From contig NZ_CP120733.1 in the NCBI RefSeq assembly GCF_029542625.1, forward strand, positions 2,728,001-2,792,000: DNA of 64,000 nt. The letters are read 5' to 3'. Made by a program: the position numbers and the translations under genes. Positions 7,629 to 16,030 of this stretch are shown here, piece by piece. Origin of the DNA: Tepidibacter hydrothermalis. Lineage in GTDB: Bacteria; Bacillota; Clostridia; Peptostreptococcales; Peptostreptococcaceae. Every line of letters begins with the position of its first letter. Position 1 is the stretch's first letter. The notes beneath the pieces are model-generated. The model was not told the DNA's origin and searched no databases. It worked only from the letters and a program-made list of their open reading frames with translations.

Positions 7629-9263
7629 TTAAATTGTATTTATTTTTGCAAGAGCCTTAAATCTGTCTGCAACAGCAGGTCTTTCACTTCCATCTGTAAC
7701 TAATTCAATAACATATGGTCTATCTAAATCTGTTATAAATTCCTTAACCTTAACAACATCTTCTATCGAAGAAATTTTCATAGAATTTATTCCCATAGCT
7801 TTTGTCATTTGTGCTAATTCTATTCTTTCTTGCCTAAAACCTGGCAAAGTTCTTCCATAAATAAATTTGTGTCCATACTCTACATACGAAAGCATAGCAT
7901 TATTTACTACAAAATAAATTATAGGTCTATTATATTCTTTAGCAGTTATAATTTCCATTCCATTCATAAGAAATGATCCATCTCCTACTATAACAGCTAC
8001 TGGTTTATTGGGTTTTGCCATTGAAACTCCCACAGCCGAACCCACACCAGATCCCATTGCTCCATAATTTAAACTCATATCAAAATCTGACTCCTCATCT
8101 ATAGATAAGTATTTAAATACAAAATTCATAAATTCTCCTATATCACATATATATTGTGTATCCTTAGGCAATACTTTAATAATCTCTTCTAAAAATACTC
8201 TAATAGATAAGCCTGTATGATTTTTTTCATATACCTTGTTTAAAGGTAATTTTCTTTCAAATTTTTCTTCTTTCTTATTAACCATCTTTAATATATCAGA
8301 TAAAGCCATTTTTAAATCAGAATTTATTTTCACATCTGTTTCAAATGTTTTCCCCAATTCTTTAAAATCCCAATCTATATGAATGACCTTTCTATTTTTT
8401 ACTAACATAGGATTATAATTTAAAGTAGCAGATTCTCCTAAGCTTGAACCCAATACTAATAAACATGTTGCTTGTCCATTTTTCACATAATCATATGCTA
8501 AATCTGTGCTTTGAAAACCATAATTACCTAAATTAATCTCAAAATTAGTTGGTATAACTCCTTTCGCCTGTGGAGTAGTGATTATAGGCCATTGAAGACG
8601 CTTACTAAGCTCTTTTATTTCTTTAGAAAACCCTCTAGCGCCCTTTCCAACCATTATAATTCCTTTTTCTTCTTTATTTATTATATCAGTAGCTTTGATT
8701 ATAGAATCATTATATTGTGATAAATCCATATCTAAAAACCTTGTATCTACTTTTGATGGTAGCTCTCCTGTAAATTCTGATTTTTGTAAATCCATAGGTA
8801 TACAAATATGTACAGGTGCAAATGGAGGAGTAAGTGCTAATTCTATAGCTTTTTTTAATTCACTTAAAACATCTTCCTTTTGAACCATCTTACTGTATCT
8901 AGTACAACCACTAAACATTGTTTCTGTATCTAGTTCTTGAATTGCACCTTTACCCATCTGTTCCCTTTGAACTCCACCAGTAATTATTAAAACAGGATTT
9001 TTATCTCTTTTAGCAGCATATATACCTGTTAGGGCATTAGCTGCTCCTATTCCTCCAACCATACATACCCCTAATTTATTACTCATTCCCGAATATGCAT
9101 TTGCACAGTAAGAAGCTGCACCTTCATGTCTAACTGTTATCTGTTGTATTTTTGTATCAATTATAGCATCTACAATAGAACTTGTAGTACCTGCTGCTAT
9201 TCCAAAAATACATTCAACCTCATTTAACTCTAGATATTTCATCATAGCATCAGCAATTCTCAT
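7629..9263 (-). CDS. Acetolactate-synthase-like TPP-dependent enzyme
   Basis: A 544-residue enzyme with the three-domain layout of the acetolactate synthase / pyruvate oxidase / 2-oxoacid decarboxylase superfamily. The N-terminal PYR domain carries the catalytic glutamate in VRHEGAASYCANAYS. The middle domain is nucleotide-fold like (GIIMVGKGARGFSKEIKELS). The C-terminal PP domain has the TPP/Mg motif GDGSFLMNGMEII followed by FVVNN. It probably condenses or decarboxylates a 2-oxo acid, but the substrate is not evident, and no small ALS regulatory subunit is encoded nearby. Its only operon partner is the upstream GAF protein, 53 bases away. The start follows a strong GGGGGG site. Confidence 0.8.
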   Translation of the reverse strand: MRIADAMMKYLELNEVECIFGIAAGTTSSIVDAIIDTKIQQITVRHEGAASYCANAYSGMSNKLGVCMVGGIGAANALTGIYAAKRDKNPVLIITGGVQREQMGKGAIQELDTETMFSGCTRYSKMVQKEDVLSELKKAIELALTPPFAPVHICIPMDLQKSEFTGELPSKVDTRFLDMDLSQYNDSIIKATDIINKEEKGIIMVGKGARGFSKEIKELSKRLQWPIITTPQAKGVIPTNFEINLGNYGFQSTDLAYDYVKNGQATCLLVLGSSLGESATLNYNPMLVKNRKVIHIDWDFKELGKTFETDVKINSDLKMALSDILKMVNKKEEKFERKLPLNKVYEKNHTGLSIRVFLEEIIKVLPKDTQYICDIGEFMNFVFKYLSIDEESDFDMSLNYGAMGSGVGSAVGVSMAKPNKPVAVIVGDGSFLMNGMEIITAKEYNRPIIYFVVNNAMLSYVEYGHKFIYGRTLPGFRQERIELAQMTKAMGINSMKISSIEDVVKVKEFITDLDRPYVIELVTDGSERPAVADRFKALAKINTI

Positions 9264-9316
9264 ATATATACCCCCTAAAAAATTGTGTATATTGTTTTAA
9301 TTTAATTTTGTAATTA

Positions 9317-9739
9317 CTATAAATATTTATCAACTAGTTTTATGCATTGTGAAACTTCTTCATCAGTAAAATTATGAGGCGTACCTATAGATGCTATAAC
9401 TACAATACCATCAACTCCATCATTTTTTATTGATGGAATAACAAAAATACTATTTATTCCAAATAAAGAATATGTATTTTTTGTAACTTCATCTGCATCA
9501 TCTATATCCGACATAACAATTGCTTTTTTAGTACTTACTATTTCAGTTAAAACAGGATCATTTTTAACATATACTGTTTTTTGTGAATGTACCTCTTTCC
9601 ATTTTTCTGCACTTAATTGTGATGTATTCATTTTATAAATAGGATTTAATTTTCCATTACTTATTTGATGATATCCAATATCCTCTATTTTCGTTATTTC
9701 ATATAATTTGGTACATAATTCCTCTAATTTTTTAACCAT
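9317..9739 (-). CDS. Stand-alone GAF domain protein
   Basis: A 140-residue protein consisting almost entirely of one GAF fold. The N-terminal helix is LEELCTKLYEITKIEDIGYH. The middle has VLTEIVSTKKAIVMSDIDDA, and the last strand and helix are IVVIASIGTPHNFTDEEVSQ. No DNA-binding or enzymatic domain is attached. It lies first in a two-gene operon with the TPP enzyme, so it may sense a small ligand for that enzyme or modulate it (inference). The ribosome site AAGGAGGA is strong. Confidence 0.7.
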   Translation of the reverse strand: MVKKLEELCTKLYEITKIEDIGYHQISNGKLNPIYKMNTSQLSAEKWKEVHSQKTVYVKNDPVLTEIVSTKKAIVMSDIDDADEVTKNTYSLFGINSIFVIPSIKNDGVDGIVVIASIGTPHNFTDEEVSQCIKLVDKYL

Positions 9740-9805
9740 GTATTTGTCCTCCTTATAAAAATGTAATTTCTCAATTTTATATTTATACCCACTTACAATT
9801 TTACC

Positions 9806-9847
9806 ATTTTTTACATATTTTTTACATATTTTTTACATATTTGTTAC
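9806..9847. repeat. 11-bp tandem repeat upstream of the GAF gene
   Basis: Three perfect copies of ATTTTTTACAT (9806-9838) and a partial fourth. The period is close to one helical turn, so the T-tracts are phased and should bend the DNA. It sits 67 bases upstream of the GAF start codon, in the likely promoter region. Confidence 0.6.
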
Positions 9848-10001
9848 TAAATTTATCAAAGAAAGTCTTAAATTTATATATTTTGTAATTATATGATTTT
9901 TCTCAATTTTTATAAGTTATCTCTATGACCTTTAGATATAAATAAAATTTTCCTTATGTAGAGTTATACATGAGAATAGATCTGTAAGGCTCTCAGGCAA
10001 T

Positions 10002-10032
10002 AAAAAAACAGAAGCATTATGCTTCTGTTTTA
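10002..10032. terminator. Bidirectional hairpin terminator
   Basis: AACAGAAGCAT pairs with ATGCTTCTGTT, with A and T runs on the two sides. It follows directly on the stop codon of the 46-residue ORF. Confidence 0.7.
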
Positions 10033-10034
10033 AA

Positions 10035-10175
10035 TCAATAAGATTGTTCATTTTTAATTTTGTCTAATTCTTGGAGCTTTTCCAAATTTAATCTCGCCCA
10101 TTTAGACATTGCCAACATCGTCAGTATTACAATTATTACAACTAATATTTGGTATGCTCTATTCTTTATTCTCAA
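10035..10175 (-). CDS. Small single-pass membrane protein, 46 residues
   Basis: An open frame from a TTG (10173-10175) behind the G-rich GGCGGCGGGGGG. The product has a basic start (RIKNRAYQ), one transmembrane helix (ILVVIIVILTMLAM), then a charged helix (RLNLEKLQELDKIKNE). It resembles small bitopic division or envelope proteins in shape only. The terminator directly after its stop supports a real gene, but start spacing is short. Confidence 0.4.
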   Translation of the reverse strand: MRIKNRAYQILVVIIVILTMLAMSKWARLNLEKLQELDKIKNEQSY

Positions 10176-10411
10176 TAACCCCCCGCCGCCTTCCTTTTTA
10201 CTAATTTTTTTATATTAGCTACTCTTTTTACCTTTTTTCTTCCATTGTAATAATTATACATTATTTTTTTAAAAAATATAACAACTATAAATACAATTTT
10301 TTACAGTTACAGTGTAAATCTGACTACCGTCTAGCATATTTAAGATATAAAGATTTCTGAGATTTTATCCTATACCACCATACCCACTATGACATGGTTA
10401 GTTAAATATGA

Positions 10412-10681
10412 TTACTTCTTGTCTATTTTATATTTTACAAAGAATGGGGATATTAAACTTATTAAACAAATCCAAAGTACAATAACTAGGATTCTGTACG
10501 AGCCTTTATAAAAGAAAAACGGAAATAGAAATAATCCAAATACTATTTTATTCGATGTAATAATAAAGTGCTTAGTTTTGCAATAATTACATTCTATTGA
10601 CCTGTACCCACCCCAAATAGAATAAAAAATATCCTTATAACTTAATGACTTAGAACAATTACAACATTTTTGTATAGACAA
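10412..10681 (-). CDS. TIGR04104-type zinc-ribbon membrane protein
   Basis: An 89-residue protein. I place the start at TTG 10679-10681, eight bases after GGAGG, giving MSIQKCCNCSKSLSYKD. The ATG 24 bases upstream has no ribosome site. Two CxxC pairs (CCNC and CNYC) bound by about 25 residues form a zinc ribbon. Two transmembrane helices follow (VFGLFLFPFFFY and YRILVIVLWICLISL). This is the shape of the TIGR04104 putative zinc-finger family of Firmicutes. Function is unknown. Confidence 0.6.
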   Translation of the reverse strand: MSIQKCCNCSKSLSYKDIFYSIWGGYRSIECNYCKTKHFIITSNKIVFGLFLFPFFFYKGSYRILVIVLWICLISLISPFFVKYKIDKK

Positions 10682-10802
10682 GATTTTCACCTCCAACATA
10701 TTCAAACCAAATATGATTTTTATACTACCATAAATAAGGCAATGTTATTCATAAAAAAGATATTATAGTCGCCATCCACTTGATCCATATGATTTAGAAT
10801 CA

Positions 10803-11192
10803 TTAATCCCATCCAATAAAACCATATAAAAAAAATAAAATTCCACCTATTAGAAAAGGTATTTCTGTATAATAAAGATAAGCCCGTGAATTGATTAATA
10901 TTTTTGTTTTTGTTCCATTTTTATAGTAAATCAAATCAATTTCATCGCCAATATTATATCTAAAAAGGTCGCATTCATAATCTAATCTACCAATAATATT
11001 TTTTTTACAATTATCTTCTATATCTGTAAATTCTACAATATGATGTTGTGATTTCACCTTAAAGTCGATATCTTTTACAATCCCTTTAACAACTTTACCT
11101 TTTGAAACATATAAAATCCTTCTTTTAATAGTATATATAGACCATAATGACACTAAAGCTCCTACTATGATATGAATTATTGAAAAACGCAT
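10803..11192 (-). CDS. DUF3592-like membrane protein
   Basis: A 129-residue protein with a transmembrane helix at each end (IIHIIVGALVSLWSIYTI and IPFLIGGILFFLYGFIG) around a beta-rich domain (GKVVKGIVKDIDFK, GDEIDLIYYKNG). This fits the DUF3592 family of uncharacterised membrane proteins. Its neighbour on the same strand is the zinc-ribbon membrane protein. Confidence 0.6.
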   Translation of the reverse strand: MRFSIIHIIVGALVSLWSIYTIKRRILYVSKGKVVKGIVKDIDFKVKSQHHIVEFTDIEDNCKKNIIGRLDYECDLFRYNIGDEIDLIYYKNGTKTKILINSRAYLYYTEIPFLIGGILFFLYGFIGWD

Positions 11193-11472
11193 TTAGATAC
11201 ACTTCCTTTCTATAATTAAGCAATCTCAATAATTTCAACACTAACTATAGTATTTACCTATTTCTATATTTGAACAATTAAAAATTGATATAATTTCCTT
11301 ATTATAAAAAAAAGATGCTCTAATTGGCATCCCTCTGCTCCTCTTCACATCATTACTTCCTGGATTTATATTCCAAGTATATACTAACATCAATGCTTTC
11401 ATTGTAACTCTATCTGTTTGAATAGACTATAGTATATTCAAATAAATTGAGTTACCAGTATCTATACCATTT

Positions 11473-11505
11473 CCACATTATGGTATAATATATATAATAA
11501 TGTGG
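11473..11505. repeat. Inverted repeat around a -10-like sequence
   Basis: CCACATTAT (11473-11481) and ATAATGTGG (11497-11505) are perfect inverted arms that enclose TATAAT. It may be an operator or a cruciform in decayed DNA; no -35 at correct spacing was found. Confidence 0.4.
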
Positions 11506-11514
11506 GTTAACATA

Positions 11515-11600
11515 ATGATTAAAGACATTTATGAAAAACGCTCTAGATTAAAGTATTAAATCGAAAGATGTTGAAGTATATGAAAATTACATATAGCATA
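11515..11600 (+). pseudogene. Possible N-terminal remnant of an AbiJ-N4/STM4504-type gene
   Basis: ATG at 11515 opens MIKDIYEKRSRLKY and then stops. In another frame the next bases read KSKDVEVYENYI. Together these resemble the start of STM4504/CBY_0614-family proteins, which begin with a short helix and then a DV-Y-Y motif. There are several stops and no continuing frame. The call is weak and from memory of the family. Confidence 0.2.
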
Positions 11601-11807
11601 ACTAAAGAAAATTTTTAAAATTACAATAAACATGCTCATTACAACAACCCTAAATCTAATAAATCCCTTGTGATTCCAAATATCTTTTTATGATATCTAC
11701 AATAGGAATCTTTTATTTAACAAACTCGATAATAACTGCACCAATTTTTAATTAGATACTATAATATTATAGTAATTATTAGAATGTAAATTTTTTAATA
11801 TTAAGAG

Positions 11808-12224
11808 GTGATCTTTATAATAAAAAAATACATGAAATTCAGTTTCTTACTTCTTGTAATTTTGGCTTTATTATCGGTAATATATATTTTACTTTTATCT
11901 TCTTCCGAAAAATTTTTAACTAGTTCTTTTTGTGTACAATCATCATGCGAAATCATTATAAATTATGAAGATGCTTTTCTTTTTGGACCACAAGAAATAC
12001 ATATTTACTATAAATTTAAAAATGATTTATTAAAACAAAAACTACTTGATACAGAAATTAATAATGATGGAGCAGATTTACTCCCAGGAATAAACTATAG
12101 TATAAATTGGAATAAAACAGTCGGAACGATAACTTTTAAAGGAGAAGAGCAAGGTTATCAATATATTACTATAGATACTAAAAATAAAAGTACTATAAAA
12201 AAGTATGAAGACGTGTATAAGTAA
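11808..12224 (+). CDS. Hypothetical membrane-anchored protein
   Basis: Up to 138 residues from the GTG at 11808. One N-terminal transmembrane helix (MKFSFLLLVILALLSVIYILLL) is followed by an outer domain with two cysteines (FCVQSSCEIII) and beta-strand pattern. The anti-SD match AAGAGGTGATC at 11803-11813 overlaps the GTG. It is ideally spaced for the ATA at 11817, while the first ATG (11832) is too far away. The native start codon may therefore have mutated from ATG to ATA. No family recognised. Confidence 0.5.
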   Translation: MIFIIKKYMKFSFLLLVILALLSVIYILLLSSSEKFLTSSFCVQSSCEIIINYEDAFLFGPQEIHIYYKFKNDLLKQKLLDTEINNDGADLLPGINYSINWNKTVGTITFKGEEQGYQYITIDTKNKSTIKKYEDVYK

Positions 12225-12368
12225 TTTATTATGGCACTTAAACTAAATTTATTTATTTGAGTTTAATGTATAAAGTTCTGAACAAGTCTTAATCAATACT
12301 TTTTTTTGCCTCTGTCATGGCGCCTTGTCAAAAAGATTTTTTAGTATATACTCTTCCTATATAGCATA

Positions 12369-12621
12369 TTAAAGCATCCTCTTAAATTCTTTAAAATACT
12401 TTTGATATAGCTTTCTAATAGTCCTCTTTATCATAAGAAATGAAAAATATCCTTTAATATGTTGATTCGTAACTTCGTCTATATCTTTTATTTGATACTC
12501 ATCGCTTAAAAAATTCAAAAAATAATATAGTATTCTTTTTATAGGTCTTAATTGTTCTGTTGAATATTTTTCTTATTTCTAAATCAAATATAAATTCTTT
12601 CACTAAATCTTCATTAAACAA
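12369..12621 (-). pseudogene. Frameshifted tyrosine-recombinase N-terminal fragment
   Basis: A TTG start (12619-12621) lies six bases from GGAGGGTGA. The first frame reads NEDLVKEFIFDLEIRKIFNR, then TIKTYKKNTILFFEFFKR and stops. The next frame continues FLSDEYQIKDIDEVTNQHIK and GYFSFL before stopping. Joined, these form the SAM-like core-binding domain of phage/ICE integrases; the catalytic domain is absent. It is a decayed integrase, probably the scar of a lost mobile element. Confidence 0.65.
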
Positions 12622-12635
12622 AAAAATCACCCTCC

Positions 12636-12666
12636 TATATAGTCATATCTGATATATGTCTATATA
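12636..12666. repeat. Near-perfect palindrome upstream of the integrase remnant
   Basis: Two 13-bp arms (TATATAGTCATAT at 12636-12648 and ATATGTCTATATA at 12654-12666) match at 12 of 13 positions across a 5-bp centre. A related half-site, CTATATAGCATAT, lies just past the remnant near 12357-12369. It may be an operator or recombination site. Confidence 0.4.
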
Positions 12667-12709
12667 AAAAGGTGATGTTCCAATCCGTGAAACTATTAAA
12701 ATTTCAACT

Positions 12710-13429
12710 TTATTCTTCCATTTCCCAGTTATGGAATACTTCTTGAATATCATCATCATCTTCCATCATATCTATCATCTTATTCATAGACTTAACTAAG
12801 CCTTCCTCATCAAGCTTTGCAGTAGTTTGAGGAAGCATCTTAACATCCGCTGCTATAAACTCATATCCTTTTTCTTTTAATGCATCACTTACAGCACTAA
12901 AATCTTCTGGAGCTGTTAATACTTCGAATCCATCTTCTTCAGTTATAAAATCTTCAGCACCAGCTTCTAAAGCTGCATCCATTAATTCTTCTTCATCTAC
13001 ACCTTCATTACCTATCATTATCTGACCTTTTCTATCAAACATGAATCCAACGCATCCTGAAGTTCCTAGATTTCCACCATTTTTATCAAAGTAATATCTT
13101 ATGTTTCCAGCCGTTCTGTTCTTGTTATCAGTTAAAGCCTCTACTATAACTGCAACTCCACCTGGTCCATATCCTTCGTATACAACAGCCTCGTAGTTAT
13201 CTCCTTCAGCTCCACCTGCACCTTTTTTAATAGCTCTATCTATATTATCATTAGGCATATTGTTAGCTTTAGCTTTATCTATAGCTGTTTTTAAAGCCGC
13301 ATTATATTCAGGATCTGCTCCACCTTGTCTTGCTGCAACAGTTATAAGTCGTCCATATTTTGTAAATATTTGAGCTCTTTTTGCATCTTGCTTACCTTTT
13401 CTATTAATTATATTTCCTATACGTCCCAT
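12710..13429 (-). CDS. yebC: YebC/PmpR family protein (TACO1-like)
   Basis: A 239-residue protein starting [19 protein letters not shown], the near-invariant YebC opening. The ATG at 13429 is chosen because AAGGAG lies eight bases upstream; the GTG three codons earlier overlaps that site. Characteristic blocks include [33 protein letters not shown] and [19 protein letters not shown]. Family members were described as DNA-binding regulators and more recently as ribosome-associated factors that ease translation at proline stretches. It lies alone, 71 bases after nadE on the same strand. Confidence 0.93.
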   Translation of the reverse strand: MGRIGNIINRKGKQDAKRAQIFTKYGRLITVAARQGGADPEYNAALKTAIDKAKANNMPNDNIDRAIKKGAGGAEGDNYEAVVYEGYGPGGVAVIVEALTDNKNRTAGNIRYYFDKNGGNLGTSGCVGFMFDRKGQIMIGNEGVDEEELMDAALEAGAEDFITEEDGFEVLTAPEDFSAVSDALKEKGYEFIAADVKMLPQTTAKLDEEGLVKSMNKMIDMMEDDDDIQEVFHNWEMEE

Positions 13430-13499
13430 ATTTCTCACTCCTTAAATTTCAACATTAAACACTGTAATTTTAACACAAATTTTCCTTTTAGTAAATGTA

Positions 13500-14249
13500 T
13501 TAGAATACAGGAGGCTTTGGTGGCATAACTCTTTTATGCTCTGATCTACTATGTAATCTATCTATTATCGCTTTATCTTTTTCAGGAACTTCTTCTCCCT
13601 TAACTACCTTATCTATCATATCATAAGTTGTTCCCATCTCATTTTCATCAGTTTGTCCTTCCCAAAGACCTGCAGATGGAGCTCTATTTAAAACTGATTC
13701 TGGAACACCTAAAACTTCTGACCACTCATAAACCTCTCTCTTTGTTAAGTTGGATATAGGAAGTATATCTACTCCTCCATCTCCATACTTAGTAAAGTAT
13801 CCTGTATGTACCTCAGCTGCATTATCAGTTCCAACTACCATATAGTTTAAGTTATTAGCTGCTGTATAAAGAGTACTCATTCTTATTCTAGCTCTTAAAT
13901 TAGCATCAGATATTCTAGTATTATCTTCATTATACATATCCTTTTCTTTCATATTATCAACTACTATATCAAATAACTTAGACTGAACCTCAGTTAAATC
14001 TAAATCTAAATATTTTATTTTGCAAGCCTCAACAACCTTTAAAGCATCTTCTCTATCCTTTGGACTGCTTTTTATGGGCATTATAACTCCTAATGAATTA
14101 TCAGGAAACGCCTTCTTAATCAAACAAGCAACAAGAGCTGAGTCTATTCCTCCAGAAATCCCCACTACTAATCCTTTAGTTCCAGATGTTTTTACTTGTT
14201 CTCTTAACCAATCTACAGTTTTTTCTATCTTTTCTTCCATTGTCAACAT
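13500..14249 (-). CDS. nadE: NAD+ synthetase, ammonia-type
   Basis: A 249-residue enzyme that amidates deamido-NAD to NAD in the last step of NAD synthesis. The P-loop motif of the N-type ATP pyrophosphatases is clear (GLVVGISGGIDSALVACL). Other conserved blocks are VVGTDNAAEVHTGYFTKYGD and SAGLWEGQTDENEMGTTYD. The length and the absence of a nitrilase domain show the NH3-dependent single-domain form. The ATG is eight bases after GGAAGGGG. Confidence 0.95.
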   Translation of the reverse strand: MLTMEEKIEKTVDWLREQVKTSGTKGLVVGISGGIDSALVACLIKKAFPDNSLGVIMPIKSSPKDREDALKVVEACKIKYLDLDLTEVQSKLFDIVVDNMKEKDMYNEDNTRISDANLRARIRMSTLYTAANNLNYMVVGTDNAAEVHTGYFTKYGDGGVDILPISNLTKREVYEWSEVLGVPESVLNRAPSAGLWEGQTDENEMGTTYDMIDKVVKGEEVPEKDKAIIDRLHSRSEHKRVMPPKPPVF

Positions 14250-14376
14250 TTCACTACCCCTTCCTTCATATTCTATTTTTTAGTATAGTCAAATTTATTA
14301 ATTTATTTCATATAAAGTTAATTATATCATAAATATATTTTCTAGTTTATGTTAAAAATAATACTGGTGATAAAAT

Positions 14377-14724
14377 ATGAATATAAAAACTATATTAATA
14401 GGTTTTGTAACAGGATTTGTAAATGGTATATTTGGATCTGGTGGTGGAAGTATATTAGTTCCAAGCCTTAATAATATACTAGACATAGAAGAACATAAAT
14501 CCCATGCAACTGCTCTTAGCATAATAATATTTTTTACACTTACAAGTTCATTTATATACATAAAAAATGGAATATTTGATTTAAATGTTACCTATAAGGT
14601 TGCCATTGGAGCTACTATTGGAGGAATTATAGGAGCTAGACTTTTAAACAAATTTTCCGGTCCAAAACTTAGATTGATATTTGGATTTTTTATGATAATA
14701 GCTTCGTTAAGGATGGTGTTTTAA
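14377..14724 (+). CDS. TSUP (TauE/SafE) transporter half, first subunit
   Basis: A 115-residue membrane protein with about four helices. It holds the TSUP half-signature GFVTGFVNGIFGSGGGSILVP followed by HKSHATALSIIIFFTLTSS. Full TSUP permeases have two such repeats in about 250 residues. Here the second repeat is encoded by the next gene, whose ATG shares one base with this stop codon. The two products probably assemble as a heteromer. Substrate (sulfite, sulfonate, other anions) is unknown. Confidence 0.8.
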   Translation: MNIKTILIGFVTGFVNGIFGSGGGSILVPSLNNILDIEEHKSHATALSIIIFFTLTSSFIYIKNGIFDLNVTYKVAIGATIGGIIGARLLNKFSGPKLRLIFGFFMIIASLRMVF

Positions 14725-15095
14725 TGCTTATATTAATAGGGCTCTTGGCTGGGATTATAGGTGGTATGGGTATAGGTGGAGGAACAATTCTTATACCTTC
14801 TTTATTATTCTTAACTTCTATAGATCAAAAGATGGCTCAAAGCGTTAACTTATTAGCATCTATTCCAATGACTATATTTGCACTCATCTTTCATATAAAG
14901 AATAAGAATGTAGAATATAAAATTATACTACCTATAGTATCATTCGGCATAATAGGAGCTGTGATCGGATCTAAGATATCTTCCAATTTAAACTCCGATT
15001 TTTTAAGAAGGATATTTGGAATATTCTTATTTGTAATGGGAGTTTATGAAATTAAAAAGGGTTTTCATAAAAAAGACACTACTCCAAAAAAGTAG
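14724..15095 (+). CDS. TSUP (TauE/SafE) transporter half, second subunit
   Basis: A 123-residue, four-helix protein with the matching half-signature GLLAGIIGGMGIGGGTILIP and QKMAQSVNLLASIPMTIFAL. It overlaps the previous gene by one base, so translation is likely coupled. The last codons lie within a hairpin that ends the convergent iminopeptidase gene. The pairing of two half-length genes is intact, not a frameshift: each has its own start and conserved end. Confidence 0.8.
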   Translation: MLILIGLLAGIIGGMGIGGGTILIPSLLFLTSIDQKMAQSVNLLASIPMTIFALIFHIKNKNVEYKIILPIVSFGIIGAVIGSKISSNLNSDFLRRIFGIFLFVMGVYEIKKGFHKKDTTPKK

Positions 15096-15103
15096 TGTCT
15101 TAA
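15069..15103 (-). terminator. Terminator of the proline-peptide operon
   Basis: AAGACACTACT pairs with AGTAGTGTCTT, with a TTTTTT run on the minus strand only. It overlaps the 3' end of the convergent TSUP gene. Confidence 0.7.
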
Positions 15104-15131
15104 AGTAAAAATCATATCGTTCTATGATAGA

Positions 15132-16013
15132 TTAGTCGTTTTTATTTAACCATTTAATAAGCTCTTCTATATATTTATCATTCTCTTCTACGAATGGCAT
15201 ATGGCGGCTGAATTCAAATAGTTTCCATTCTGAATTTGGAATCTTGTCATACATTATTTTTGCAACAAGTGGTGAACAAAGATCAAGCAAACCACTAGTG
15301 ATTAAAGCAGGTTCTTGAATATCTTCAATCTCTTTCATAAAATCAAAGTTTTTTAATGTACCCGATGGGCTGAACTCATTCTGACCCCATGCAGTTATAT
15401 AAGACTCTGTTCCAGCAACCTTTGGACGTCTTAAGCATTCTGGATCATTTGGTCCTACTTTACCTGCACAGTGACGAAGCATAAATTCTCCTTCTGCCTC
15501 CTGATACTCTTTTGACGAATAATCTCCAGCTTTTTCTGCTTTTTCAATGGCATCCTGCATTTCCTGTGGAAGGTATGCAATTCTTCGACGCTGTTCTTTT
15601 TCCCATAATGCAGCAGATGGTAAAGTACTGGATAATATATAGCTCTTGATTCCTTCAGGTTTATATTCACAAGCGTATTGAATTGCCTGCATTCCTCCCC
15701 ATGATTGTCCCAACAAGTGAATTTCATCCAAACCTAAGTGTTTACGTAACTCGATTAATTCTTCAATCCAAGTCTTAGCACACCATAAATCAGGACGAGA
15801 AGGTGTTGCTGATAATCCGCATCCCAATTGATCATACATAATAACCGCGCGTCCATCTTCTGCAACTTTATCAAGTACTTCGAAATAATTATGTGTAGAA
15901 CCCGGTCCACCATGTAATAAAACCAATGGTTTCTTATTTCCTGTGCATTCACCCACTATACGATAGTAAGTTTTATATTCTAGATATGGCATATAGCCTT
16001 CAGTAATCTTCAT
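15132..16013 (-). CDS. pip: Proline iminopeptidase (alpha/beta hydrolase)
   Basis: A 293-residue enzyme that removes N-terminal proline from peptides. The ATG at 16013 follows AGGAGA at seven bases; a TTG two codons upstream is less well placed. The oxyanion motif PLVLLHGGPGSTHNYF and nucleophile elbow GQSWGGMQ are typical of the prolyl iminopeptidase branch. The acid is likely in ITSGLLDLCSP and the histidine in FEFSRHMPF. Its start lies 18 bases after the end of the M24 peptidase gene. Codon use is richer in G and C than nearby genes, which may mean high expression or transfer. Confidence 0.85.
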   Translation of the reverse strand: MKITEGYMPYLEYKTYYRIVGECTGNKKPLVLLHGGPGSTHNYFEVLDKVAEDGRAVIMYDQLGCGLSATPSRPDLWCAKTWIEELIELRKHLGLDEIHLLGQSWGGMQAIQYACEYKPEGIKSYILSSTLPSAALWEKEQRRRIAYLPQEMQDAIEKAEKAGDYSSKEYQEAEGEFMLRHCAGKVGPNDPECLRRPKVAGTESYITAWGQNEFSPSGTLKNFDFMKEIEDIQEPALITSGLLDLCSPLVAKIMYDKIPNSEWKLFEFSRHMPFVEENDKYIEELIKWLNKND

Positions 16014-16030
16014 AACCAATCTCCTTATCT

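Larger units (their letters stand above)
11193..11807. other. 615-bp region without an intact gene
   Basis: Holds an AT-rich stretch, a short imperfect hairpin near 11307-11330, a palindrome at 11473-11505 and the N-terminal remnant described at 11515. No open frame with a ribosome site and sensible length was found. Confidence 0.5.

Noticed and set aside
12301-12340. Attachment site around GGCGCC near the integrase remnant
   Set aside because: A relatively GC-rich word stands out, but no second copy was found in the window to mark an att pair.
14020-14561. Open frames across nadE and the first TSUP gene on opposite strands
   Set aside because: Shadow frames of conserved genes, without ribosome sites or domain matches.
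15455-15952. Two open frames inside the iminopeptidase gene
   Set aside because: They overlap a well-conserved gene in another frame, have no ribosome site and encode no recognisable domain.
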